Positions 1-8,626 of a stretch of 54,260 nt of DNA are shown piece after piece; positions within the stretch are counted from its first letter, which is position 1; every line of letters begins with the position of its first letter. The stretch spans positions 1 through 54,260 of the forward strand of contig CAYMYI010000013.1 of assembly GCA_964394585.1 (NCBI GenBank), in the 5' to 3' direction. The translations under genes were made by a program, and so were the position numbers. The notes below the pieces were generated by a model. The model did not search any database, was not told the origin of the DNA, and saw nothing but the letters and a program-made list of their open reading frames with translations. This DNA comes from CAYUJH01 sp964394585 (lineage in GTDB: Bacteria > Bacteroidota > Bacteroidia > Cytophagales > Flammeovirgaceae).

Positions 1-2
1 TT

Positions 3-1226
3 TCAGCATACTCGGAGCGCTTATGGGTCTCTACTGACGATGGTAACGTATTTGGCTACCGACTCGAACAACAACGCAACAAAGCCTCTTGGATTTACGA
101 TGAGTCGTTTCCTAAACTGCAAGCTCCCATAACGCATATTTTGGAAGAAAACGGCAAACACTTATGGCTTGCTAGTGCTAATGCGATTTTTAAAATTGAT
201 TACACCGAAAACCAAGAGTATTCTGCCCCAAAATCATTTCCTATAGAAAACCCATATGCCGACGAAGTCATAAGCATCACCATGGATGATAGCCTGTATT
301 TCGTGCTTTCTTCCGGGATATTTCGCTACAACGAAGCGGAAAAACGCCTTGTGGCTTCGCCCCATATGATGCAAAAGTTTGACTTTAAGAAACGCTATAT
401 TCACTCTCAGAGTAATATTATATGGCTATTCGATGGAAACGATTGGAACGTGTTCTCTGAATATATCAATGAAAAAGATGCGTTCGTTTTGCTCAATCTT
501 TTAGGCGATTTGCGTAATATTTTTGTGGCACAAGACCGAAAGCGTCTCTTTGTAATCACGCAAAGCAACCAATTATACTCTTTTGATTTTGTGAAGGAAC
601 TTCCCGAGTTTAATCGCTATAACCTGTTTTTGCGGCAAGTAACTGATAAAACCGGTAATCGCTTTAGTATTTCGCAAATCCAGCTCGATCAAGAAGGCAA
701 CACTATCGTCTTTCATATTTCAAACCCTTATTATTTAGAAGAAGGCGGAGTGGAATATCAGTATAAGCTTACCGGTGTAGGTATCGAGCGCGATTGGTCT
801 GAGTGGAGTACCGCCAACTCCATCACACTGAATTATTTACCAAGTGGCAGGTATAAACTATTGGTGCGTTCTCGCGATTTATTTGGAAAAATGAACGAAC
901 TAGAGCCAGTACCTTTCTTTATTCGCCCACCATATTGGCAGCAAAACTGGTTTTATCTTCTGCAAATTGTGCTGTTTTCTACCTTATTGCTTCTTTCTTT
1001 TCGGCTGAACCGTACCAAACTCCGCAATAGGGTAATCTCGAAAGTACTTTCTTACCTTACCATCATCCTGATTTTCTCTTACATTGAAACTGTTGCTGAA
1101 ACCTATCTGGATTTTGGAGCGTCGCCCGTGTATGAGTTTGGCGTTCAGGTGATTATTGCTATTTTAATTTTTCCGATAGAGCGAGTGCTCACTCAAGTTT
1201 TGTTAAAGGTGCGTTCAAGTTTATAA
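3..1226 (+). CDS. Two-component-regulator-propeller/Y_Y_Y sensor protein, C-terminal part (partial, 5' end outside window)
   Basis: The reading frame is open from the first complete codon at 3, so the gene begins upstream; 407 residues are visible and no start is assigned. Blade-like repeats with WLA/WLF signatures (for example LWLASANAIFKI) are followed at about 640-930 by a Y_Y_Y-type domain (EYQYKLTGVGIERDWSEW, then LPSGRYKLLVRSRD), as found in periplasmic propeller sensors. It ends with about three hydrophobic segments (about 948-1005, 1045-1100 and 1135-1195) and a short tail. No kinase, HTH, PP2C or cyclase output domain follows, so the protein stops in the membrane; it may signal through a partner or its output may be atypical. 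It overlaps the convergent dinB by six bases at the palindromic ttataa, which supplies both stop codons. The family assignment is good; the ligand is unknown. Confidence 0.75.
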   Translation, partial: SAYSERLWVSTDDGNVFGYRLEQQRNKASWIYDESFPKLQAPITHILEENGKHLWLASANAIFKIDYTENQEYSAPKSFPIENPYADEVISITMDDSLYFVLSSGIFRYNEAEKRLVASPHMMQKFDFKKRYIHSQSNIIWLFDGNDWNVFSEYINEKDAFVLLNLLGDLRNIFVAQDRKRLFVITQSNQLYSFDFVKELPEFNRYNLFLRQVTDKTGNRFSISQIQLDQEGNTIVFHISNPYYLEEGGVEYQYKLTGVGIERDWSEWSTANSITLNYLPSGRYKLLVRSRDLFGKMNELEPVPFFIRPPYWQQNWFYLLQIVLFSTLLLLSFRLNRTKLRNRVISKVLSYLTIILIFSYIETVAETYLDFGASPVYEFGVQVIIAILIFPIERVLTQVLLKVRSSL

Positions 1227-2324
1227 TGAATCCCAGCCTTCGAAAGGTATAAGTAGCTGAGTGCCTTGCGCATTGGTAGGGCGTTCGAGGTTTGCCATCG
1301 TGAATCCTAATAAACGCACGCCTTGTTCCATCTCGGGGAAGGTTTCTTCGAGCAGCCGAAAACAAATACTTTGAAGCTGCTCGAGCGAGTGTAGAGGAAT
1401 AGTTTGGCTTTTACTGCGAGTAATTTGAGTAAAATCGGCAAATTTTACTTTAAGCGTAAACGTACGTCCCCATGCTTTTTGTTTAATTGACCGCTGGTAT
1501 ACTTCTTCCACTATTGGCAGAAGTGCTTGCTGCATATCGTTGAGTTCAAACTTATCTTCAGCGAAGGTACGTTCAGCCCCAATCGATTTGCGGATTCGGT
1601 TAGGGTTTACCGGTCTAGGGTCTATTCCTCTAACTATATGAAAATAATAATGCCCTACTTTTCCGAACTTATGTACGAGTTGCTCGCGCGACCATCGTTT
1701 TAGGTCTTCTCCTTTCAAAATTCCAAACTTTCGCATTTTTTGGGCAGTTACTTTGCCAATGCCATGAAACTTCTCGATAGGAAGCTTTTCCAAGAAAGGA
1801 TTTGCTTGTTCAGGAGTGATGACGTATAAACCATTGGGTTTATCCATATCGGAGGCAATTTTTGCCAGAAATTTATTGAACGAGACTCCTGCCGAAGCGG
1901 TAAGCTGTGTAACTTCTAAGATGCGTTTTTTAATTTCTCTGGCTAGTAAAGTCGCCGATGTGGCTCCTTTGCGGTTTTCTGTTACATCGAGGTAAGCCTC
2001 ATCGAGCGATAGCGGTTCTACAAGGTCGGTGTACTCATGAAACACTTCGCGAATCTGTTTTGATACTTCTCGGTAGACTTCGAAACGCGATTTCGCAAAA
2101 ATGAGATAAGGACATTTTCGAGCGGCAATCGCTGAGGGCATCGCTGAGTGAATTCCGTACTTTCTGGCTTCGTAGCTTGCGGCAGCTACTACACCACGCT
2201 TTTGGGAGCTTCCTACTACGAGTGGTTTCCCCCGGTATTCGGGGAAATCGCGTTGCTCTACCGAGGCAAAAAATGCATCCATATCAATATGGATAATTTT
2301 TCGTAGCGGTGTAGGTTCGGGCAT
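1221..2324 (-). CDS. dinB: DNA polymerase IV (Y-family translesion polymerase)
   Basis: This is a Y-family DNA polymerase, which extends primers past damaged template bases and slipped ends. The 367-residue length is normal. The palm motif HIDMDAFFASVE (metal ligand D14) and the second acidic motif SLDEAYLD (D108-E109) are intact, followed by the thumb helix-hairpin-helix FHGIGKVTAQKM and a little-finger domain. The C-terminus carries QLLIPF at about 356-361, a plausible beta-clamp-binding peptide. The start is an ATG at 2324, only two bases after the stop of the upstream CHU-type gene, so it could be co-transcribed or use a promoter inside that gene. No lexA-type operator was recognised. Confidence 0.96.
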   Translation of the reverse strand: MPEPTPLRKIIHIDMDAFFASVEQRDFPEYRGKPLVVGSSQKRGVVAAASYEARKYGIHSAMPSAIAARKCPYLIFAKSRFEVYREVSKQIREVFHEYTDLVEPLSLDEAYLDVTENRKGATSATLLAREIKKRILEVTQLTASAGVSFNKFLAKIASDMDKPNGLYVITPEQANPFLEKLPIEKFHGIGKVTAQKMRKFGILKGEDLKRWSREQLVHKFGKVGHYYFHIVRGIDPRPVNPNRIRKSIGAERTFAEDKFELNDMQQALLPIVEEVYQRSIKQKAWGRTFTLKVKFADFTQITRSKSQTIPLHSLEQLQSICFRLLEETFPEMEQGVRLLGFTMANLERPTNAQGTQLLIPFEGWDSL

Positions 2325-2326
2325 AA

Positions 2327-4573
2327 CTACGGCTTATTAGTAAGTAGATTTATGGTGCCTTTGTACGAGGAGTTCCTGTATTGGATTATGTAAAAATAGA
2401 CGCCGGCAGGGTGGTCTTTCCCATCCCAAGCGAAATCGCGTTGTGTGCTTTCAAAAACTTGCTCGCCCCAACGATTGTAAATTTGTACCGATTCGAATTG
2501 GTCTTGGCAGTTATCAATCGGGAGGATGGCAATTCGAAAAACGTCGCTTTTGTTATCGCCATTTGGCGAAAATGCATTGGGGAAATCGGGTATCTCTATT
2601 TGGGGGATGTCAATCACTCGAATGAGTAGTTCCACCGTGCTTTCCGCATTGGGTGAGCAATTGCTTTCATCGCGTGCGGTAAAACGAATCACGTATTCGC
2701 CGGGGGTAGTATTTTCTCCGAGGAGGTCGCAAGTAGCGGCAAATATATACGATGCGGCAATGGAAGAAGTCCCTTGCAAACTTCCTTGGTCAAGCCGTAG
2801 TGTTTCGATTCCGCTGGGAGTTACTGAAATGAAGTCGCCGTTAGGGTCTATTGCCGAAAGGTCAATTTGTACGGAGTCGCCTACAATAATTTCATAGAAA
2901 TACGAGGTAATACTCCCCGTTTGAGTTGGGGTGAGTGAAGTGATTTCAATTTCAGGTCCGGGGTTTTCTTCTGGTGTATAGAATAAATTAACTTTTACTC
3001 TGGTAGTATCTGCTGATTTTTTTCCACATTCCCAATAATCTTCCAATACTAAATCCAGGAAAAGCGTAGTGGTGGTATCCCCTGCGGGGAGTAAGTTGCA
3101 AGTAGGAAACCATGTTACAGAATCTCGGATTTCGCCTATGCCGGTAAGTAAGCTGCTTGAAAAATTAGTAAGTGGAAAACCATTGCCGATTAGCCTGAGT
3201 ACTAGGCTATCGTTATCGGCATCTAACCCTAAGGCTTCAAAAGTTAAAGGATTCCCTACTTCTAAATCTACTTCGTAGAAATCTTCTAATGGATTAAACG
3301 GTAAGTCGGTACTAACTTCAGGCGGTAGGTTTTCCAGAAAAATGTTGAGGTTAACCTGAATGGTATCAAGTAAGGGCAAGCTGCATGAGTTATCGCCCAC
3401 TACCATCAGGAATGAGTACTGATCGTTTACAAGTTCGGGGCAATCGGAGAGGCAAACTTCAAAGGTTACGATTTCCCCACTTTCTGCAGTTTGGCTACCG
3501 GGAGCTACGGTAACAACATTTAGATTAGGTTGCGTAAGAGGAATTATCTGCGGGGCTAGTTGACTATTAGGGCTAGCGTCGGTGGCGTACACGGTAAAGC
3601 AGTTATCCGTAAGTGAGGCATCGAATGTAAATTCTCCGCTTTCTTGAAACACTCTACCTTCTTGTTCTTGTAAGCCAATTTGAGGGGGTTCGGCTGTGGG
3701 GCAATCAAGCACGAGCATTTGATAATCGCGGCGTACTTCGCCAATTTTTTCTCCATTTCGGAATTCTTCGCATTTCACAGCAAAAACGAATAAGCCTAGC
3801 TCACTGGGTACAATAGTTAAAAAGCCAGTCTGTGGGTTGATCGATAGCGAGGGGTTCCCCCGAATGGTATTTTGTATACTATAAGAAGGTAAAAAGATGA
3901 CGGTACTATACGGGCCGGGCGTAGGAGGGGGTAGAGGATCTTCCCTTGTAGAATTGCCATTAAGGGGGATAGAGATGCTATACACTAGCGAGTCGCCATC
4001 AAGATCAGTGCCGCCAAAATTAAAATAGAATGGTTGGTTTAAGCAGGCGTAGTCGCTCAAAGGTGGAAAAAGGCGAGGCGTTGAATTGAGAAAGGGAGCA
4101 CCATCTTTCACGACGGGCGGAATTTCTAGGTAAAAAGTTTGCCCGGCACCTTCTGGATCTGCAATATTCTGAATTACCTGATTGCGGCAGCAGCGTTCGT
4201 ATACCAAATAGTACCCTTGAGGGTGGTCGTACAATGAGTTGGGTAACTCAATTTCTGTAGCATAATAAATACGGCGGGTGATTAAATCGCCTGTAGCGCA
4301 TTCTGGGTTGGTGTAGGCTACGTATGTATCAGAAACAATGGGTAAGGTGAAGCTTTCTAGGTACTGATTGTCGGCTTTTCGGAAAATATGTACATCTGCG
4401 TCCGTATCAATAGCACCTGGGTTACCGTATACCTCGTCGAAGTATAGAATGAGAGCTAAAGTATACGATTCACCTTGTATATGGGTAAGCTCAATTTCTC
4501 CTCCTACAATGTGTGTGGCATATCCGTTTAAAGCGCCAAGTATCCCAAAAAGCAGCACGATAAGTTTTTTCAT
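2327..4573 (-). CDS. Secreted protein with type B T9SS (gliding motility-associated) C-terminal domain
   Basis: An open frame exists up to 4675, but the start chosen is the ATG at 4573, which gives a proper signal peptide (MKKLIVLLFGILGALNGYA) and 748 residues. The mature part begins with HIVGGEIELTHIQGESY and contains several Ig/cadherin-like beta-rich stretches (motifs such as DLDGDSLVYSI, GLDADNDSLVLRL and AIDPNGDFISV). The last 90 or so residues (FPNAFSPNGDNKSDVFRI ... VQIYNRWGEQVFES ... WDGK ... PAGVYFYII) are the CHU_C/gliding-motility C-terminal domain that directs export through the type IX secretion system. The protein is therefore expected to be secreted or surface-attached, perhaps as an adhesin. 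Its substrate or partner is not visible. Confidence 0.88.
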   Translation of the reverse strand: MKKLIVLLFGILGALNGYATHIVGGEIELTHIQGESYTLALILYFDEVYGNPGAIDTDADVHIFRKADNQYLESFTLPIVSDTYVAYTNPECATGDLITRRIYYATEIELPNSLYDHPQGYYLVYERCCRNQVIQNIADPEGAGQTFYLEIPPVVKDGAPFLNSTPRLFPPLSDYACLNQPFYFNFGGTDLDGDSLVYSISIPLNGNSTREDPLPPPTPGPYSTVIFLPSYSIQNTIRGNPSLSINPQTGFLTIVPSELGLFVFAVKCEEFRNGEKIGEVRRDYQMLVLDCPTAEPPQIGLQEQEGRVFQESGEFTFDASLTDNCFTVYATDASPNSQLAPQIIPLTQPNLNVVTVAPGSQTAESGEIVTFEVCLSDCPELVNDQYSFLMVVGDNSCSLPLLDTIQVNLNIFLENLPPEVSTDLPFNPLEDFYEVDLEVGNPLTFEALGLDADNDSLVLRLIGNGFPLTNFSSSLLTGIGEIRDSVTWFPTCNLLPAGDTTTTLFLDLVLEDYWECGKKSADTTRVKVNLFYTPEENPGPEIEITSLTPTQTGSITSYFYEIIVGDSVQIDLSAIDPNGDFISVTPSGIETLRLDQGSLQGTSSIAASYIFAATCDLLGENTTPGEYVIRFTARDESNCSPNAESTVELLIRVIDIPQIEIPDFPNAFSPNGDNKSDVFRIAILPIDNCQDQFESVQIYNRWGEQVFESTQRDFAWDGKDHPAGVYFYIIQYRNSSYKGTINLLTNKP

Positions 4574-4643
4574 AAGCTGGTTGTTTATAGTATGATAGTG
4601 TAGCGTGCAAGTCGGTCGGAGGGGTATGAAAGTATTGTTATAA

Positions 4644-5027
4644 TTATGTGGTCTTCTTTTTCTTAAAAATGGCACGGAAAAACCCGCCGCTCATAGTGCT
4701 AAATCCGGCAACAACTCCTCCGATTAAAGCAGTTAAAATCATCAGTAGCCAAGTACTGGCAATATTCGTTTGGGTTTCAAGCGATTCGAGTTGTAAGAGT
4801 TGTGCTATACGAGAGGCTAACAGGTGTTCGTTGGCAGAAGAAAGGTAAAGTGCATATAAAAACCATGCGATACCGACTCCTAAAAAGCCTGTCAGAAAAT
4901 TTTTAAATCCATTTTGCCCAAAGAGTATGCCCAAAGCAAAAGCCGAAATTGCCATGCTCCACCAGGGATAAAAATATTGCAAGGCAGAACAAATAATACC
5001 AAGAATGAGGATGCGAAGAATAATCAT
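4644..5027 (-). CDS. Small integral membrane protein, unknown function
   Basis: This is a 127-residue protein with about four hydrophobic segments: MIILRILILGIICSALQYF, WWSMAISAFALGILFG, FLTGFLGVGIAWFLYALYL, and near the C-terminus WLLMILTALIGGVVAGFS. A basic tail (FKKKKTT) follows. It lies 12 bases downstream of the penicillin-acylase-family gene on the same strand and is probably co-transcribed with it. I do not recognise a named family. The coding call rests on the consistent membrane topology, close spacing and lack of a better frame. Confidence 0.72.
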   Translation of the reverse strand: MIILRILILGIICSALQYFYPWWSMAISAFALGILFGQNGFKNFLTGFLGVGIAWFLYALYLSSANEHLLASRIAQLLQLESLETQTNIASTWLLMILTALIGGVVAGFSTMSGGFFRAIFKKKKTT

Positions 5028-5039
5028 GCGAATAGTTGG

Positions 5040-7562
5040 TTAAGGTTGGCTAGTGTATTCAATTTGTATGAAAGCACTGTTTTGTGCATCGAGGGTCAGT
5101 AAAGGCATGGGGAAGTATTTTCCTTGTTCCCATTGAGAGACCATATTATGATAAAACGGACTGCCTGGATTTCCCGATTGTCCTCCTGGGTACACACCAA
5201 AAGCATTGGGCCCTTGAGGGGTTACTTCTACAACCATTCGCCAGGAAGGGCCATGGCGATGACTAGTTGCATTGATGATGTTACGGTTGCCTCCGTTCAT
5301 CACATCGTTTACACTGAATGCAGGGAGGCGCGCAAGGTGTACAATGTCGGTACTTTTGTACTTAGCCCAAGTGAGTTCATCGTTATAAGCAGCCTTCCAT
5401 TCTTCGATGCTTTCCGCGGCTTTCTGAAAAGCTTTGAGCACTACTGCAGGGGCATCTTCAATTTCAGGTGTACTGTTTATATCAAAAAAAGCAAGATCAG
5501 GCTGAGTTTTGATAAGGTGGAATGTATTGGTTTTATTGGGCGAAATGAGTGGAAAAGGCGCGTCGTTCATCTCATCCCAAATCATAGGGAATAGCTGCGA
5601 GGTGAAAGCTTCAAAGTAGGCAGGGGCAATTTGGTCGGCATCGTTATAGTAATCCCATGCTTCGAGGGCATTGTACATGGTTTGCTCTTCGGTACTGAGG
5701 TCATCGGTAGAAAGCATGGTGAGTAGCGTATCGAGCGATTCCGCTGCCATTAAATTATAGTTATCGTTTTGCATTTTCATCATGTCTTCGATGGTAATAT
5801 TGCTCATCCCTTCGAGCAAACGGTTTACCCTGCGGTTGCGGTAGTATTCGTAGCGTTCAGCGTATACATAATAGGGGTAGGTGCTGTCTACTGGATGTTG
5901 GTTGGCAGAGCTGATGAACCCCCGCTCAGGGTTATAAGAATAGACATTATGTTCGGCTGGGATAAACGCTTGCCATGCCATATCTGAGCGCGACCCATCC
6001 ATGATGAATTTGCCTTGCTGATGCCATTTTACTGGGAATTTTCCTTGGATTTTCATGGCGATATCTCCATTTGATGCTGCAAAGGCAAAATTTTGGGCAG
6101 GGCTAGCAAAATGGGTAAGGGCTTCTAGGTAGTCGTTATAATTATCAGCTCGGTTGAGTTTATAAAATGTGAGAAGCTCTTCGGAGGCGTCGTGGGCTAT
6201 CCAGCGTAATGCAAAATTGCGACGATCGCTTGTGGTTTTCTTCCCTTTTGTAGTTTGCATCGCTGCATCGGCATTGGTTTGGCGGTAGTTGTTCGAGGCA
6301 TTGGGTGAGAAGGAGTCGTCGTACATTACAGGACCCCATTGCGTGTAGTATACCGTATCGAAAAAGGCAGGCTCACCTTTTATTTTAATTTCTTCAATTA
6401 CTGTTTCTGTATCAACCCATTCGCCATCGAGTTGATATTTACTTTTATCGTCTTCTTTAAAACTGATTTCGTACCAATCGACCACATCGCGGCGCGCATT
6501 GGTGACCCCCCAAGCGATAGAGTCGTTAAACCCAATAATTACATTAGGAGAGCCGGGTAGAGTAGCACCTTTCACATTCATGCCTGGTGCCGATAGTTGC
6601 ATCACATACCAAATAGAAGGTAAATTTAGTTGCAAGTGAGGGTCGCTACATAAAATAGGATTTCCGTTTTTGGTTTTACTGCCGCTAACTGCCCAGTTGT
6701 TACTGCCATTATCGGGGTCTGGGTCTTCAACTAAATCGTTGTTGTATACGTTAGCACCTTCTGGAAGCGCATTTGCAGGCATATTTACTTTGACTGGTTC
6801 AAAGTCCCAATCGGTAGTGCCATTTACGATGGGATCTTGAAAAGGAAGCATATCCGGATAGAGCAATGCAAACATTTCTGGGCCAAAACTTTTAATGGCG
6901 TTGGTGTATTCGAGGTCGTAGTCGCCAAAAGCTAAATCGTTCGCCATGTATTTTAAAAGTAAAGCACTTTTGTATGGGCTCCAAGGTTCTGGTTGGTAGT
7001 TCAATAATTTATATTCTAACGGAAGTTGGCTATACTCGGTCAGGCTGCTGATATACGCATTCACGCCTTGCGTATAGGCATCTGCAATATTTTTCATTTC
7101 GGGGATGGCTTCAATATTTTTCAGAAAGTTCTTTGCGGCAAACGGAAGTCCCTTTCGGCGTTGGGTACGATCGAAACGCAAAGTCGATTCAGAAGCAATA
7201 ATTTCGGAAATGCGCCCTGCTGCCGCGTGGGTTTGAAATTCCATTTGCCACAATCGATGTTTTGCCGTTAGGTATCCTTGCATGAAATACAAATCGTGGT
7301 CGTTTTGTGCGAAAACATGGGGAACAAGCAACGTATCATACAATACACTTACATTACCTTCAAGACCTTCAACGGAGGCATCTTCAAAAGTAGATTCAGT
7401 TTGAAGGGGTTCTGCATTTTGCCAAAATCCATGAAATGGATCCATAAATTTTCCTAGCGGAGGAATTTGCGAAAGAGAAGGAACAAGCGGAGGGTTTACC
7501 TCTAAAACCCAAACTAACGCAGCGGAAAGTAGGGTAAAGAAAAGGAAGCGAATAAGTTTCAT
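5040..7562 (-). CDS. Penicillin acylase (penicillin amidase) family N-terminal-nucleophile hydrolase
   Basis: At 840 residues this has the normal length of a penicillin-amidase precursor. An N-terminal hydrophobic segment (residues 4-20) suggests export or membrane anchoring. The family's autoprocessing site is visible as GSNNWAVSG: cleavage before S287 would free the catalytic serine and split an alpha chain (about 286 residues) from a beta chain (about 554). Other family signatures are IAWGVTN, the SSANQHP block and NASNNYRQT. Members hydrolyse amide bonds of N-acyl compounds, including acyl-homoserine lactones and beta-lactam side chains; the substrate here cannot be inferred. A TAACTTTA element at 7592-7599, about 30 bases upstream of the start, may be the -7 box. 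The small membrane protein at 4644-5027 follows in the same transcription unit. Confidence 0.93.
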   Translation of the reverse strand: MKLIRFLFFTLLSAALVWVLEVNPPLVPSLSQIPPLGKFMDPFHGFWQNAEPLQTESTFEDASVEGLEGNVSVLYDTLLVPHVFAQNDHDLYFMQGYLTAKHRLWQMEFQTHAAAGRISEIIASESTLRFDRTQRRKGLPFAAKNFLKNIEAIPEMKNIADAYTQGVNAYISSLTEYSQLPLEYKLLNYQPEPWSPYKSALLLKYMANDLAFGDYDLEYTNAIKSFGPEMFALLYPDMLPFQDPIVNGTTDWDFEPVKVNMPANALPEGANVYNNDLVEDPDPDNGSNNWAVSGSKTKNGNPILCSDPHLQLNLPSIWYVMQLSAPGMNVKGATLPGSPNVIIGFNDSIAWGVTNARRDVVDWYEISFKEDDKSKYQLDGEWVDTETVIEEIKIKGEPAFFDTVYYTQWGPVMYDDSFSPNASNNYRQTNADAAMQTTKGKKTTSDRRNFALRWIAHDASEELLTFYKLNRADNYNDYLEALTHFASPAQNFAFAASNGDIAMKIQGKFPVKWHQQGKFIMDGSRSDMAWQAFIPAEHNVYSYNPERGFISSANQHPVDSTYPYYVYAERYEYYRNRRVNRLLEGMSNITIEDMMKMQNDNYNLMAAESLDTLLTMLSTDDLSTEEQTMYNALEAWDYYNDADQIAPAYFEAFTSQLFPMIWDEMNDAPFPLISPNKTNTFHLIKTQPDLAFFDINSTPEIEDAPAVVLKAFQKAAESIEEWKAAYNDELTWAKYKSTDIVHLARLPAFSVNDVMNGGNRNIINATSHRHGPSWRMVVEVTPQGPNAFGVYPGGQSGNPGSPFYHNMVSQWEQGKYFPMPLLTLDAQNSAFIQIEYTSQP

Positions 7563-7616
7563 ATGCAGTTTTATTGGCGTTGAATAGAAGTTAAAGTTAC
7601 GGAAAAGAGAGGAATC

Positions 7617-8585
7617 TTACTTGCTTAGAAAGTTGAAAGCGTTTTGGTAAGCTAATTTATTAAGCATATTCTCAGTAATACCCCTTGCTCTAAGTTGGCT
7701 AAGGACTTGCGGATACACCGATGCATTCTGGTGTTCGGGAAAGAAAAAAGGTTTTCGGGTTTGATCAGGATGGTCTTCTGTATAAAAGAAGTCGGCACCA
7801 AAACATAAGGAATCTGGGAAATGCTCTAACCCAAACAGCAAATGTTCTATCAAATAATCGGCATTGGTTGGGTGCAGATATGCTCGTAGAAAGTTAATCC
7901 CAATAATGCCCTCTCTGTTAACCACTTCTAAGGCAATTTCCATGGGCAAGTTGCGCACATGTTCGGTTAACGAGCGAAAGTTAGAATGGCTCGCGATAAT
8001 AGGCAGTTTAAGTCCTTTTTGGTAAGAGAAGTTTAAAATATCATGCGCAAGGGCATCGCTAGCATGGGATAAGTCAATCGCTACTCCCTTTCCCGAAAGG
8101 TATTCGAGCAAATGCTTTCCGTCGGGTTTTAGGCCCGCTTCGCTATAATTACCACCCCCAAACCTGTTTTCGGTATGGTGCGTTAAGCTGATGTAAAAAA
8201 TTTGTGTAACTTCTTGCAAGTATCGGTCAAAATTAGCGAAGCCCTCGTCGAGTGGCATATTTTCATGACATATACCGGCAGCGTTTTCAATGGCTAACAG
8301 GGCTTGCGTCTTTTTTGAAGGGAAGGTTTCTGCTTTAAACAATTCTAAAGCCCCTTTTTTAATTAGCTTCTTAAAAATAGCAACCTGTTCCGTAGCATAA
8401 TGTACACTTTGCGGAGTTACATCGGTATAAACGGCTAATGTTTGGAGTTTTACTCCACCTTTTTGTAAATAGGGAATAGAGGCACCCATTAGCGGTTGTA
8501 CTTCAGTAGTTTCGGGGTGTTCTTGCAAAAATGAAAGCAGATCGCAATGGAGGTCAATAATTGGCAAAACTTCTCGAACGTTCAT
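7617..8585 (-). CDS. Membrane dipeptidase (M19, renal dipeptidase family)
   Basis: M19 enzymes are binuclear-zinc dipeptidases. The N-terminal DLHCD motif gives metal ligands H13 and D15; LLAIENAAG supplies the bridging Glu; IDLSHAS and IIASHSNFRSL supply the two downstream His ligands. The 322-residue length is normal for bacterial members. There is no obvious signal peptide, so it is probably cytoplasmic and may recycle dipeptides, including D-amino-acid or L-D dipeptides. It is divergent from the secreted protein at 8627 with 41 bases between starts, so the two promoters must lie in or close to that gap. Confidence 0.93.
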   Translation of the reverse strand: MNVREVLPIIDLHCDLLSFLQEHPETTEVQPLMGASIPYLQKGGVKLQTLAVYTDVTPQSVHYATEQVAIFKKLIKKGALELFKAETFPSKKTQALLAIENAAGICHENMPLDEGFANFDRYLQEVTQIFYISLTHHTENRFGGGNYSEAGLKPDGKHLLEYLSGKGVAIDLSHASDALAHDILNFSYQKGLKLPIIASHSNFRSLTEHVRNLPMEIALEVVNREGIIGINFLRAYLHPTNADYLIEHLLFGLEHFPDSLCFGADFFYTEDHPDQTRKPFFFPEHQNASVYPQVLSQLRARGITENMLNKLAYQNAFNFLSK

Positions 8586-8626
8586 ATTTTAGTTAGGGTT
8601 TAACTGATGACTCAAACACCAGCTTT

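Noticed and set aside
5124..5594. 156-residue open frame on the plus strand
   Set aside because: It is antisense to the conserved penicillin-acylase gene, with no recognisable motifs.
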